Positions 21,126 through 29,879 are shown, numbered from the stretch's first letter. The stretch is 64,000 nt of DNA from Lentzea albidocapillata subsp. violacea (GCF_900100275.1 NZ_FNET01000001.1:744001-808000), one strand, 5' to 3'. Program-made: numbers and translations. The notes: generated by a model not told the origin, from the sequence alone.

Positions 21126-21881
21126 TCATCGACGACGGTCCCGCACGTAGACCGCCGACTTCTTGCCCTGAACGCGGCGATCGACCTCGAACAGCGTCGT
21201 CGCGGTGATCAGGTCGCTGAGCTTGGAGTAGCCGTACGTGCGGGAGTCGAACTCGGGGCGCTGCTTGGTGATGATGCTGCCGACCGCGGCGAGCGAGGCC
21301 CAGCCGTCCTCGTCGGACGCCGCCTCGACGGCGTTGCGCAGCAGCTTGACGAGGGTGGTGTCGCCCTTGAGCTGGGCGACGGACACCGTGGACTTCCGCG
21401 CCAGCGGCGTTTCGGTGGGGGCTTCGGCCTCGGGGTAGGCGAGGTTCTCGACGTAGATGAACTTGTCGCAGGCCGCGACGAACGGCTTGGGCGTCTTGCG
21501 TTCGCCGAAGCCGTAGACGGTGAGGCCTGACTCGCGCAGGCGTGCGGCGAGGCGGGTGAAGTCGGAGTCGCTCGAGACGATGCAGAAGCCGTCGAAGCGG
21601 TCGGAGTACAGCAGGTCCATCGCGTCGATGACCATCGCGGCGTCGGTCGCGTTCTTGCCGGTCGTGTAGGCGAACTGCTGGATCGGCTGGATCGACTGGG
21701 CCAGCAGGTGGTCCTTCCAGCCCTTGAGGTTGGTGCCGGTCCAGTCGCCGTACGCGCGCTTGACGTGTGCGGTGCCGTACTTGGCGATCTCGGCCAGCAG
21801 CGCCTCGGTGATCGAGGGCTGGGCGTTGTCCGCGTCGATCAGCACCGCGAGTTTGACGGCGCTCTCATTGGCAGTGACCAC
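21126..21881 (-). CDS. NYN-domain ribonuclease-like protein with OST-HTH/LOTUS domain
   Basis: A 251-residue LabA/PIN-like protein. The NYN nuclease domain carries acidic residues at the expected places: VLIDADNAQPS, NATDAAMVIDAMDLLY and IVSSDSDFTRLAARLRESG. After a short linker, residues 165-250 form an OST-HTH/LOTUS domain (AASDEDGWASLAAVGSIITK, then SRTYGYSKLSDLI) that usually binds RNA. It is probably an RNA-cleaving protein. The GTG start lies within the last codons of the upstream TetR gene, so the two are coupled. Confidence 0.88.
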   Translation of the reverse strand: MVTANESAVKLAVLIDADNAQPSITEALLAEIAKYGTAHVKRAYGDWTGTNLKGWKDHLLAQSIQPIQQFAYTTGKNATDAAMVIDAMDLLYSDRFDGFCIVSSDSDFTRLAARLRESGLTVYGFGERKTPKPFVAACDKFIYVENLAYPEAEAPTETPLARKSTVSVAQLKGDTTLVKLLRNAVEAASDEDGWASLAAVGSIITKQRPEFDSRTYGYSKLSDLITATTLFEVDRRVQGKKSAVYVRDRRR

Positions 21882-22449
21882 GGTCGTTCGCCTTTCGGAT
21901 GTCCAGCAGCCGGCTGAGCCACGTCAGCGAGGCGGTGATCTGGTGCGGGGAGAGGCCGCGGCGCCGTTGTTCCTGGTAGATCTCGGGGGCCAGCGGCGCG
22001 AGCAGGACCTCGACCAGGCCCTCCGGGCCGGGCACGGCCGCGTCGCGCAGCAGTGTCAGCACGTGCAGCCGCCAGAAACCGTAGGCCCCCGTCCGGAACC
22101 GGGCGTCACCGGTCTCCGCTCCGAGCACCAGGTGCAGGTGCCGCTCCAGCAGGCCCGTCATGGCCGTGTAGAACGCCGCGAGGCGTTCGGCGGGCGGTGC
22201 CCCTGGTCCCAGTGGTGGCGGGCCGCCCATCAGCTGTTCCTGCAGGACGCGTTCGTGCTCGTCCAGCAGTGCGGCGGCGACGGAGGACGGGTCGGGGTAG
22301 CGGCGGTAGAGGGTGGCGCGGCCGACGCCGGCGGCGCGCGCGATCTCGTCCATCGTGACCTGGCGGGCGTCCTTGGCCGCGAACAGGTCCTCGGCGGCGG
22401 CCAGGACCCTCGCCCGGTTGCGCGCGGCGTCGGCGCGTTCCTTGGCCAT
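21865..22449 (-). CDS. TetR-family regulator
   Basis: A 194-residue repressor with an N-terminal HTH (VTMDEIARAAGVGRATLYRRY) and a helical ligand domain. It is divergent from a YdcZ-type transporter gene with two copies of an 8+8 palindrome between them, so it probably represses that transporter and itself. Its 3' end overlaps the NYN gene by 17 bases. The ATG at 22449 is the only start that keeps a normal N-terminus. Confidence 0.9.
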   Translation of the reverse strand: MAKERADAARNRARVLAAAEDLFAAKDARQVTMDEIARAAGVGRATLYRRYPDPSSVAAALLDEHERVLQEQLMGGPPPLGPGAPPAERLAAFYTAMTGLLERHLHLVLGAETGDARFRTGAYGFWRLHVLTLLRDAAVPGPEGLVEVLLAPLAPEIYQEQRRRGLSPHQITASLTWLSRLLDIRKANDRGHCQ

Positions 22450-22475
22450 GGGCGGATCATACTCGATCATCAAGT

Positions 22476-22533
22476 AAGTGGACAGTGCGTCCACTTCATG
22501 CCTACCCTGGATTAGCGGACATCGTGTCCACTT
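22476..22533. promoter_or_regulatory. paired TetR operator
   Basis: AAGTGGAC-5-GTCCACTT (22476-22496) is perfect. A second copy, TAGCGGAC-5-GTCCACTT (22513-22533), has two changes in its left arm. The centres are 37 bases apart in the divergent promoter. Confidence 0.75.
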
Positions 22534-22546
22534 ATTGGGGGTCGTC

Positions 22547-23437
22547 GTGCACTTCGTTCTTCTGGGCTCTGCTCTGCTCGCCGGGTGCCTGCTCGCCGTG
22601 CAGGCGTCGGCGAACCTGCAGCTGACCAAGGCGGTCGGCACGCCGTACGGAGCGTCGGCGCTGCAGCTCGGACTCGCCGCGGTGCTGCTCGCGGTGCTCG
22701 CCGCGGCGACCGGCACGATCGGGGCGGTGGCGCTGGTGCCGGACGTCGAGCCGTGGCACCTGGCCGGCGGACTGGCCAGCCCGCTCTACATCACCAGCGG
22801 CATCCTGCTGTTCCCGAGGCTCGGCGCGCTCGCCGCCGTCGGGCTCTTCGTGACCGGCCAGATGTTCGCGTCGGTGGCGCTGGACCTGTTCGGGCTGCTC
22901 GGCGTGCCGCAGAAGCCGCTGTCCGCGGGCATCGTGATCGGGGCCGTGGCGGTGCTCGCGGGCATCACCGTGCTCTCCCGGCCGGTGCGGGCCACGCGGG
23001 CCGGCTGGATCGGGCTCGGCATCGTGGCGGGCGCGGTGCTGCCCGTGCAGGGCGCGATCAACGCCAGGCTGCGCGCCGACCTGCACGCGCCGATCGCCGT
23101 CGCCCTGATCAGCTTCGCCGTGGCGACGCTGGCCATCGCGGTGGTGCTGCTGCTCAACCGCACTCCGGCGCCGAACCCGGTGCCGCTCAAGGACATGCCG
23201 TGGTGGGGCTGGCTCGGCGCCGGGTGCGCGGCGGCCTACGTCACCGCGACGTTCCTGCTGATTCCGGAGATCGGTGCGGCGACCACGGTCGCGCTCACCG
23301 TCACCGGGCAGCAGATCGCGTCGGCGGTGATCGACCACTGTGGACTCTTCCGGATGCCGCGCAGGCCGTTCACCTCCGCGCGGGTCACCGGCCTCGCGCT
23401 GCTCGTGGCGGGCTCCCTGCTCGTCCAGTTCGGGTGA
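22547..23437 (+). CDS. DMT-superfamily transporter, YdcZ (DUF606) type, duplicated
   Basis: A 296-residue membrane protein with about ten helices, made of two related YdcZ-like halves. Compare QMFASVALDLFGLLGVPQKP in the first half with QQIASAVIDHCGLFRMPRRP in the second. The substrate is unknown; the divergent TetR gene and operator pair suggest an inducible exporter. GTG 22547 is preceded by GGGG at a suitable distance; earlier in-frame starts lie inside the operator. Confidence 0.85.
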   Translation: MHFVLLGSALLAGCLLAVQASANLQLTKAVGTPYGASALQLGLAAVLLAVLAAATGTIGAVALVPDVEPWHLAGGLASPLYITSGILLFPRLGALAAVGLFVTGQMFASVALDLFGLLGVPQKPLSAGIVIGAVAVLAGITVLSRPVRATRAGWIGLGIVAGAVLPVQGAINARLRADLHAPIAVALISFAVATLAIAVVLLLNRTPAPNPVPLKDMPWWGWLGAGCAAAYVTATFLLIPEIGAATTVALTVTGQQIASAVIDHCGLFRMPRRPFTSARVTGLALLVAGSLLVQFG

Positions 23438-23537
23438 CCGGCGGTCTCTTGCGACACGATCGGTCAAAGCGGCACGAACGCCCTGTTCCCGCATTACGGT
23501 GGTGGCGGCAACGGGCGTGAGAGAGGCGGAACCGGGC

Positions 23538-23930
23538 GTGACGTCCTGGGTTGAAGTGATCAACTATGTCCGGCTGCGGTACGAGGTGCTGGAGGAGTCG
23601 GACGCCTGGCTGCGCTTCCGCCTCGACACCGACGGCGCGCGGACCCAGCAGGTCTCCGTGCACCACCTGCCGGACCTCGGCGGCGCGGCGTGGGTGGAGA
23701 TCTCCTCGCCGGTCGGCCGCGCCGCGGACGTCGACCTGCGCCGTTTCCTCGAGCTCGCGGGCGAGTCGCAGGTGGGTGGGGCGGCGGTGGTGGACGGTCT
23801 CGCGCTGCTCAAGCACATGGTGCCGCTGGAGGACCTGAGCGTGCGGGAGGAGTTCGAACGCCCGCTCGCGTTGCTGGTCGCCCGCGCGGACGCCATGGAG
23901 CACTCGCTGACGAGCGGCGACGACTTCTGA
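23538..23930 (+). CDS. YbjN / secretion-chaperone-like protein
   Basis: A 130-residue acidic protein of alternating strands and helices (VINYVRLRYEVLEESDAWLR, then VDGLALLKHMVPLEDLSV and ALLVARADAMEHSLTSGDDF). The pattern, especially the final helix ending in a GDDF-like motif, resembles YbjN/type III secretion chaperone-fold proteins of actinobacteria. The function is unknown. GTG 23538 lies about 30 bases after TTACGGT, a probable -10. Confidence 0.65.
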   Translation: MTSWVEVINYVRLRYEVLEESDAWLRFRLDTDGARTQQVSVHHLPDLGGAAWVEISSPVGRAADVDLRRFLELAGESQVGGAAVVDGLALLKHMVPLEDLSVREEFERPLALLVARADAMEHSLTSGDDF

Positions 23931-23938
23931 GGGTATAG

Positions 23939-24172
23939 CACGCCGGCTGGCCGCACTCCTGGTCCGAGGACGGCTGGACCATCGGCGGCAACGCGTGTTT
24001 CGTCTACCCCGGCGGCTGGACGCGGTACGGCGAGCACGGCTGGCGTGCCCCGACCGGCGTCCTGCACTGGGCGGGGACCGAGACCGCGTCGGTCCGGAAC
24101 GGCCACGTCGACGGCGCCCTCACCTCGGGCGACCGTGCCGCCGACGAGGTGCTCTCCGTGTCGAAGCCCTGA
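23939..24172 (+). pseudogene. flavin amine oxidase remnant, C-terminal end
   Basis: This frame follows a stop (TAG 23936-23938), has no usable early start, and ends with TGA at 24170. It encodes about 77 residues: GWPHSWSEDGWTIGGNACF, GGWTRYGEHGWRAPTGVLHW, then AGTETASVRNGHVDGALTSG and DRAADEVL. That is the FAD-binding end of flavin monoamine oxidases, which are normally about 450 residues. The rest is missing. Between this fragment and the gene at 24392 lie about 220 AT-richer bases without a gene. Confidence 0.65.
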
Positions 24173-24259
24173 GTCTCCACGGTGAATCCATTCCAGGGGT
24201 CGTCAAAGTGGTGAAATAGACTTCTGAAAACGTTGCAGATTCCCTAATTCACATATCTG

Positions 24260-24332
24260 ATGTTCACATGCTCGAACATTTCTGCGAATCTCGCACGAAT
24301 TGTTGACGGGGACTTCGTGGGCTATTCACAAT
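24260..24332 (+). promoter_or_regulatory. promoter region of the secreted beta-helix operon
   Basis: ATGTTC-8-GAACAT (24260-24279) is a perfect inverted repeat. TTGACG (24303-24308), 18 bases and CACAAT (24327-24332) form a possible promoter. The region is AT-rich for this genome. Confidence 0.4.
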
Positions 24333-24391
24333 TCGATTCCTCGGTGTGAGCCGCCCCACAACCGCGGTCCGAAGAGTCCCTGGAGGCATGC

Positions 24392-26725
24392 GTGTCCCGA
24401 AGTCAAGGCCTACGTCGAGCAGCGGTGCTCGGCATTGTGGGCACAGTCGCCGCGGCGGGTATCGCCGTGCTGGTGAACACGGCCGACGCGGCCCCTGGCG
24501 CGGGCGCGCTCACCGGGTTGGACACCTCGGCGGGCAATCGCCGGGCACCCGTCAGCGGGTTGTACGACTGGAGCAGGGCCGGTTATCGCGGAGGTCAGCA
24601 CCTCCCCGGTCCGAGTGAGGTCAACTCCAGCGCGGCGTGCCAGATCACCGCCGCCGAACTGGCGAGCCAGTTCGCTGTGAAGCCGAACGACGGACTGGAC
24701 GACTCGGCGGGTCTGCAGGCGGCCATCGACTCGATCAGGACGACCTGCTCGCCGTCGGCGAGCTACTCCAGGCTCAGCCTGATCACGCTGCCCGCCGGTG
24801 AGCTGGCGGTCTCGCGCGAACTGCACGCCGACGCGGACTACCTGATCATCCGCGGCGCCGGCAGGGACGCCACGAAGATCACCTTCCGGCCGGACGCGAA
24901 CACCCTGTACGACTCCCTGACCCCCGACGGTTCGGACTGGGACGAGGACGGCATGACGTCCGGGCAGGGCAAGGGCGGCTGGCTGTGGCCGGGCCGCGGC
25001 CTGTTCCGGGTGCAGTCACGTGGCGTGCACTCCAGCTACGCGAGCGACTACGCGGCGGCGCCGGAGAACCGCAAGGACATCTTCGAGGGCACGGTCAACG
25101 TGCACTGGAAGGCCGGCTCGAAGCTGCGCGCGAAGCCGGGTGACGCGGTGAACTCCGCCAAGCAGGGCGACCGCGTGGTCCACCTGGCGACGAACGCGAA
25201 CATGGCGGCCATGACCGTCGGGTCGTTCATCAACATCCGCGCGGCGAACTCGGTGAAGTTCTACGAGCAGCAGAAGGCCACCGGCACCGCGTTCCCGATG
25301 CTGAACATGCACATGCGGGCGCAGATCTTCACGATCTCGGCCGTCGACACGGCGAACAAGACCGTCACGCTCGACAAGCCGCTGGAGTACGACGTCCCGG
25401 TGACGTCCACTTCGGACGGTTCCGCGCCGATCGCGGGCGCCGTCTACGACTCCAAGGCCTCCCCGCTGGTGGACCCGGTCGTCGGCGTCGGCTTCGAGGA
25501 CTTCGGCTTCTCCCAGGCGATGCCCGGCCTCGACCAGGCCGACTCGATCAACAACTACGGCAACATGGCTCCCGCCGCCGAGATGCACGGCATCGTGTTC
25601 AAGTGGGCGGCGAACTCGTGGGTGAAGGGCATCCGCGCGGAGATGACCGGGTCGCACCCGATCGTCACCGAGGAGGCCAAGAACCTACAGATCGTGAACA
25701 ACGAGCTCGACGGTTCGTGGAACAAGGGCAAGGGCGGCAACGGTTACTTCCGCGGCTCTCGGGTGTGGGACTCGCTCTACGCCGGCAACACCTCGCGCAA
25801 CCTGCGCCACTTCACGTTCCAGTGGTCCGCCTCGGGCAACGTCGTGATCGGCAACGACTTCGACTCCGACCTGAACCTGCACGGCGGCTGGGAGCGCAAC
25901 AACCTCTTCGAGCTGAACACCGTGCGGGTGCCCTACGCCCACCGGTCGGCCAACTGCCGCGCCAACTGCGGTGAGGAGGGCGGCGGCGGACCCGACAGCT
26001 CCAGCTGGTTCCCGATCTGGTGGGGCGCGGGCAAGAAGGCCGTCAAGTGGTCCGGCGCGTCCGGTCCCCGCAACGTCTTCTTCAACAACACCATGACGAA
26101 GCAGACCGCGGCCGGCGGCCCGTTCAACGACTACTACGCCGACCACGCGCGAATCTACCAGTTCGGCTGGAACGGCACGGGCTACCAGCACCTCGACATC
26201 GGCGGCACGCCGATCAGCGACTGGGCCTCCAACGAGCAGCGCGACTTCACCGGCGGCCACGGCGTGGACGCCACGAAGACCGACTCGGCGGCGTCGCTGT
26301 TCCTCAGGTCGATCAACGGCACCCCGCCGACCAGCACGACCACGTCGTCGACGACGACTACCACTACGACGACCACGAGCACCACGACCACGACGACCAG
26401 CCCGCCGTCGGGTTCGTGCCTCACCGCCAAGATCACCCAGACCTCGGTGTGGAGCAGCGGTTACGGCGCCGACGTGACGCTGACCAACGGCTGCGCCACC
26501 GCGACGTCGTCGTGGACGATCGAGTTCGACCTGCCCTCCGGGACCACGGTCAGCAGTTCGTGGAGTTCGGTCCGCACGTCCACGGGCCAGCACCACAAGT
26601 TCACCAACGTGGGCTACAACGGTGCCATCAAGGCCGGCGCCAGCACGAAGTTCGGCTTCAACGCCTCGGGCACCGGTCTTCCCACCGGCTGCACCGTGAA
26701 CGGCAACTCCTGCGGAGGCAACTGA
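24392..26725 (+). CDS. secreted beta-helix carbohydrate-active protein with CBM2
   Basis: A 777-residue exported protein. A signal peptide ends near NTADAA. Residues 60-640 form a right-handed beta-helix (pectate-lyase-superfamily type), seen in PNDGLDDSAGLQAAIDSI and repeated short strands such as NLQIVNNELDGS, NVVIGNDF and NLFELNTV. A Thr-rich linker (26331-26400) leads to a C-terminal CBM2 (SCLTAKITQTSVWSSGYGAD). It probably cleaves or modifies a plant or microbial polysaccharide; I cannot assign a glycosidase or lyase family. The GTG start is followed by a good signal peptide. The downstream gene overlaps it by one base (TGATG). Confidence 0.85.
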   Translation: MSRSQGLRRAAVLGIVGTVAAAGIAVLVNTADAAPGAGALTGLDTSAGNRRAPVSGLYDWSRAGYRGGQHLPGPSEVNSSAACQITAAELASQFAVKPNDGLDDSAGLQAAIDSIRTTCSPSASYSRLSLITLPAGELAVSRELHADADYLIIRGAGRDATKITFRPDANTLYDSLTPDGSDWDEDGMTSGQGKGGWLWPGRGLFRVQSRGVHSSYASDYAAAPENRKDIFEGTVNVHWKAGSKLRAKPGDAVNSAKQGDRVVHLATNANMAAMTVGSFINIRAANSVKFYEQQKATGTAFPMLNMHMRAQIFTISAVDTANKTVTLDKPLEYDVPVTSTSDGSAPIAGAVYDSKASPLVDPVVGVGFEDFGFSQAMPGLDQADSINNYGNMAPAAEMHGIVFKWAANSWVKGIRAEMTGSHPIVTEEAKNLQIVNNELDGSWNKGKGGNGYFRGSRVWDSLYAGNTSRNLRHFTFQWSASGNVVIGNDFDSDLNLHGGWERNNLFELNTVRVPYAHRSANCRANCGEEGGGGPDSSSWFPIWWGAGKKAVKWSGASGPRNVFFNNTMTKQTAAGGPFNDYYADHARIYQFGWNGTGYQHLDIGGTPISDWASNEQRDFTGGHGVDATKTDSAASLFLRSINGTPPTSTTTSSTTTTTTTTTSTTTTTTSPPSGSCLTAKITQTSVWSSGYGADVTLTNGCATATSSWTIEFDLPSGTTVSSSWSSVRTSTGQHHKFTNVGYNGAIKAGASTKFGFNASGTGLPTGCTVNGNSCGGN
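26331..26400 (+). repeat. ACC/ACG triplet repeat encoding a Thr-rich linker
   Basis: Nearly pure ACC/ACG/ACT codons give a poly-Thr/Ser linker between the beta-helix and CBM2. A similar tract is at 45608-45662. Confidence 0.8.
26543..26626 (+). repeat. 84-base identical CBM2 segment, copy 1
   Basis: Identical base for base to 26938-27021 in the next gene, including third codon positions, while the flanks have diverged. Confidence 0.85.
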
Positions 26726-28395
26726 TGGGCACCAGGGCACTGGCACTGGCCGGGGTCGCCGCGACCGTCGCGGCACTGCTCAGCGGCGCGTCCGCGCAGG
26801 CGGCGGCACCCGTGCTGAAGGCCGCGGTCACCCAGACGTCGGTGTGGAACGGCGGTTACGGCGCGAACGTGACGATCACCAACTCCGGTGACGCGGCGAG
26901 CACCTCGTGGACGGTCGAGTTCGACCTGCCGTCCGGCACCACGGTCAGCAGTTCGTGGAGTTCGGTCCGCACGTCCACGGGCCAGCACCACAAGTTCACC
27001 AACGTGGGCTACAACGGTGCCGTCAAACCCGGTGCCAGCACGAAGTTCGGCTTCAACGCCTCCGGCGGCGGCCTGCCGACGAACTGCACGATCAACGGTG
27101 TGTCGTGTGGCGGCGGCACCACCCCGCCCGTGGACACGCAGGCGCCCACCGTGCCGACCGGCCCACGATCCACCGGGGTGACCTCCAGTTCGGTGTCGCT
27201 CGCGTGGACGGCGTCGACCGACAACGTCGGCGTCACCGGCTACGAGGTGCTGCTCGGCAACGCGGTCAGCACGACCGTCACCGGCACGTCGGCGACCGTC
27301 AGCGGCCTGTCGCCGGCCACCGCGTACTCGTTCTCGGTGCGAGCCAGGGACGCGGCGGGCAACAGGTCGGCGGCGAGTACCGCCGTGAGCGCGACGACCA
27401 GTCCGGGCAGCGGCGGCGGCAGCACCGTCGACGTGTCCACCGCGGCACAGCTCCAGGCAGCGTTGGCGGCGGCCACTCCCGGCCAGACGATCAGGATGGC
27501 GGCGGGCACGTACCGCGGCGCGTTCGCCGCCAACGGCCGGGCGGGCACCGCGTCCCAGCGCATCACCCTGACCGGCCCGCGTGACGCCGTCCTCATCAAC
27601 GACGGCCCCAGCGGCGTCGCCCCGTCCTGCCCCGCGCCCACCGCGGGCTGGGACTCCGGCTACGGCCTGTGGCTCTTCGGTTCCCCGTACTGGAACCTCA
27701 CCGGGTTCACCGTGCAGGAGTCGAAGAAGGGCATCGTCCTCGACAACTCGCACCACACCACGATCGACGCGGTCTCGGTGCACCACCTCGACGAGGAAGC
27801 GGTCCACTTCCGCCGTTCCTCGTCCGACGGCATCATCCGCAACTCCACGATCACCGACACCGGCCTGGTGCAGCGCGGCTACGGCGAAGGCGTGTACCTC
27901 GGTTCCGCCAACTCGAACTGGGCCTGCCATGGCAACAACGGCGGCATCGACCGCAGCGACCGCGTCCAGGTGCTGAACAACAGAATCGGCCCGAACGTCG
28001 CGGCCGAGGCCATCGACGTCAAGGAAGGCACCTACGACGGCGTCATCCGCGGCAACACCTTCGACGGCCAGGGCATCAGCGGCCAGAACTCGGCCGACTC
28101 CTGGGTCGACGTCAAGGGCATCGGCTACCTGATCGAGGACAACACGGGCACGTTCCGCAGCCCCGGCACCTTCGCCAACGGCTACGAGACGCACAACACC
28201 AGCACCACCCCGGCCCTGCCCAACGGCTGCGGCAACACCTGGCGCAACAACCGTTCGGACCTCGGCGGCGTGGGCCAGTACGCCATCTACGTCACGTCGG
28301 TGTCGAAGTGCTCGGCGCTGCCCAACGTCGTCCATGCCTCCAACACCGTGACCGGGGCGGTGAAGGGCCTGACCAACGCCCCCGTCACCCCGTAA
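26725..28395 (+). CDS. secreted CBM2-FnIII-beta-helix polysaccharide-active protein
   Basis: A 556-residue exported protein. A signal peptide (ALALAGVAATVAALLSGASA) is followed by a CBM2 (about 30-130), a fibronectin type III domain (about 140-225, VSLAWTASTDNVGVTGYEVL) and a parallel beta-helix with repeated NNRIGPN- and GNTFDGQ-like turns. The VDVSTAAQLQAALAAATPGQ opening is common in pectate-lyase-like enzymes (PL6/PL9-like families). The order of modules is reversed relative to the upstream gene. It starts inside the previous stop codon, so the two are co-expressed. Confidence 0.87.
   Translation: MGTRALALAGVAATVAALLSGASAQAAAPVLKAAVTQTSVWNGGYGANVTITNSGDAASTSWTVEFDLPSGTTVSSSWSSVRTSTGQHHKFTNVGYNGAVKPGASTKFGFNASGGGLPTNCTINGVSCGGGTTPPVDTQAPTVPTGPRSTGVTSSSVSLAWTASTDNVGVTGYEVLLGNAVSTTVTGTSATVSGLSPATAYSFSVRARDAAGNRSAASTAVSATTSPGSGGGSTVDVSTAAQLQAALAAATPGQTIRMAAGTYRGAFAANGRAGTASQRITLTGPRDAVLINDGPSGVAPSCPAPTAGWDSGYGLWLFGSPYWNLTGFTVQESKKGIVLDNSHHTTIDAVSVHHLDEEAVHFRRSSSDGIIRNSTITDTGLVQRGYGEGVYLGSANSNWACHGNNGGIDRSDRVQVLNNRIGPNVAAEAIDVKEGTYDGVIRGNTFDGQGISGQNSADSWVDVKGIGYLIEDNTGTFRSPGTFANGYETHNTSTTPALPNGCGNTWRNNRSDLGGVGQYAIYVTSVSKCSALPNVVHASNTVTGAVKGLTNAPVTP
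26938..27021 (+). repeat. 84-base identical CBM2 segment, copy 2
   Basis: Partner of 26543-26626, 395 bases apart in direct orientation. Confidence 0.85.
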
Positions 28396-28400
28396 CACCT

Positions 28401-28436
28401 CCGTGCCCGGCGCTCCACTGTGGACGCCGGGCACGG
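28401..28436. terminator. terminator hairpin between convergent genes
   Basis: A perfect 12-base stem (28401-28412 with 28425-28436) and 12-base loop lie 5 bases after the beta-helix stop codon and before the convergent kinase-like gene. Confidence 0.75.
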
Positions 28437-28441
28437 TCGTG

Positions 28442-28903
28442 TCACGAGTGCTGTGCGAGGAAGCGAGCCGTCGCCCGCGGACTCCGGAACACGTGCAGCC
28501 GCGCGTGGCCGGCGTGAGCCGCGATCGCGTTCAGCAGGAGCGGCCGGTACCTGCGACGCCACGACCACACCCAGCGCCAGAAGCCGGCGCTCTCGCGGGA
28601 CCTGAGCAGTGCGCGCCAGGCGCAGCGCGGGAAGGAGTAGTCGAGCAGGACGACGGTGTCCGCCCTGCGCAGCCGGACCTCGAGCACGTCGTGGGGGCCG
28701 AGGTCGCCGTCCATGATCCACCGGTCTTCGGCGGCCAGCTCTCCCTGGACGATGGCCCAGAGGTCGTGCGGGGTCGGTTCCAGGTCCGGTCCCCAGAAGT
28801 GCTGGTCGAGTTCGACGACGGGCAGCCCGGACGCGGCGCCCAGGGCCGTGGCGAGGGTGGACTTCCCGGCGCCGCCACGGCCGAGGATGACGACGCGTTC
28901 CAT
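28442..28903 (-). CDS. P-loop kinase-like protein (FlaR/adenylate-kinase-like)
   Basis: A 153-residue P-loop NTPase with Walker A VILGRGGAGKSTLATALG and the following VVELDQHFWGPD, typical of the small adenylate-kinase-like family once called FlaR or DNA topology modulation protein. DTVVLLDYSFPRCAWRALLR supplies the Walker B strand and lid arginines. It probably phosphorylates a small substrate that is not known. ATG 28903 gives the normal start one strand before Walker A. Confidence 0.85.
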   Translation of the reverse strand: MERVVILGRGGAGKSTLATALGAASGLPVVELDQHFWGPDLEPTPHDLWAIVQGELAAEDRWIMDGDLGPHDVLEVRLRRADTVVLLDYSFPRCAWRALLRSRESAGFWRWVWSWRRRYRPLLLNAIAAHAGHARLHVFRSPRATARFLAQHS

Positions 28904-28940
28904 GACCGCGATCGTGCCAGAGCAACCATGCGCGCAGGAC

Positions 28941-29879
28941 CTAGACGTGCGCGGGTGTGGCGACCGGTTCCACTTTCTGGCGTTCGGCGCGGACCGAGGC
29001 GATGCCACCCAGGATCAGCAGGCCGCCGAGCAACTGCAACGGCGAGAGGCCCTCGCCCAGCAGGAGCCAGGCGAACAGCGAGGCGGAGACGACCTCCAGC
29101 AGCGCGATGAACGACGCCAGCCGTGAGCCGAGGATCCCCGAGGCGGTGATGCCGCTCGCGTAGGCCAGCGCGGTGCCGATGACCGCGACGACGAGCAGTG
29201 GCACCCACCAGGGCGTGGGGGTGCCGAACAGCGGCACGTCGCCGAACGTGGCGGTGAACGGCAGCAGGCCGGTGGCTCCCACCAGGGCCAGCACCGGTAC
29301 GGCGAGCAGCAGGCCGGCGCCGGCGAGCGCTACCGGCGGCAGGCCGTTGTTGGGGCGTGCGGCGATCACGAAGTACACGGAACACCCGATGGCGGCACCA
29401 AAAGCGGCGGCCAGGCCGATGGGGTCCACGGCCTGGATCGCGCCGGGGCCGATCACCAGCACCAGGCCGCCGACCGCGAGGACCGAGCCGACCAGGACGA
29501 CGGGTGCGGGTGTGCGCCTGCTGACCGCCCAGGTGAAGCCGACGAGGAGGAGCGGGGCGAGGAACTCGATGAGCAGTGCCGTCGCCACCGGAATTCGCTG
29601 GATGGCCGCGAAGTAGAGGACCTGGGTGACCGCCACGCCGACCAGGCCCATGCCCAGCACCGGCCAGCGAGCCTGCCGCAGCAACGTCCAGCGGCCGCGC
29701 ATCAGGACGAGGACGAACGGCAGCAGCACCAGACCGGCGGTGAGCGCGCGGACCGTGACGGCGGCGGCGGGGGACCAGCCGGCCTCCAGCAGCGGTTTGA
29801 CGAACGCGCCGGAGGTGCCGAACGAGATGAACGAGACCGCCGCCGCGATCAGGCCCGTGGACTTCGACGGAATCCCCAT
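28941..29879 (-). CDS. EamA-family drug/metabolite transporter
   Basis: A 312-residue protein with ten predicted helices in two EamA repeats (for example FGTSGAFVKPLLEAGWSP and ALLIEFLAPLLLVGFTWAV). It probably exports amino acids or other metabolites. ATG 29879 is preceded by GGGAGG at 9 bases and is preferred over ATG 29912. It is divergent from a CGNR regulator, which may control it. Confidence 0.87.
   Translation of the reverse strand: MGIPSKSTGLIAAAVSFISFGTSGAFVKPLLEAGWSPAAAVTVRALTAGLVLLPFVLVLMRGRWTLLRQARWPVLGMGLVGVAVTQVLYFAAIQRIPVATALLIEFLAPLLLVGFTWAVSRRTPAPVVLVGSVLAVGGLVLVIGPGAIQAVDPIGLAAAFGAAIGCSVYFVIAARPNNGLPPVALAGAGLLLAVPVLALVGATGLLPFTATFGDVPLFGTPTPWWVPLLVVAVIGTALAYASGITASGILGSRLASFIALLEVVSASLFAWLLLGEGLSPLQLLGGLLILGGIASVRAERQKVEPVATPAHV

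Noticed and set aside
24331-24342. tRNA T-loop-like sequence (attcgattcctc)
   Set aside because: No acceptor or anticodon stems can be formed around it; I found no tRNA in the window.
26331-26400. CRISPR-like or minisatellite array
   Set aside because: It is simple ACC/ACG codon repetition encoding a Thr-rich linker, with no repeat-spacer structure.
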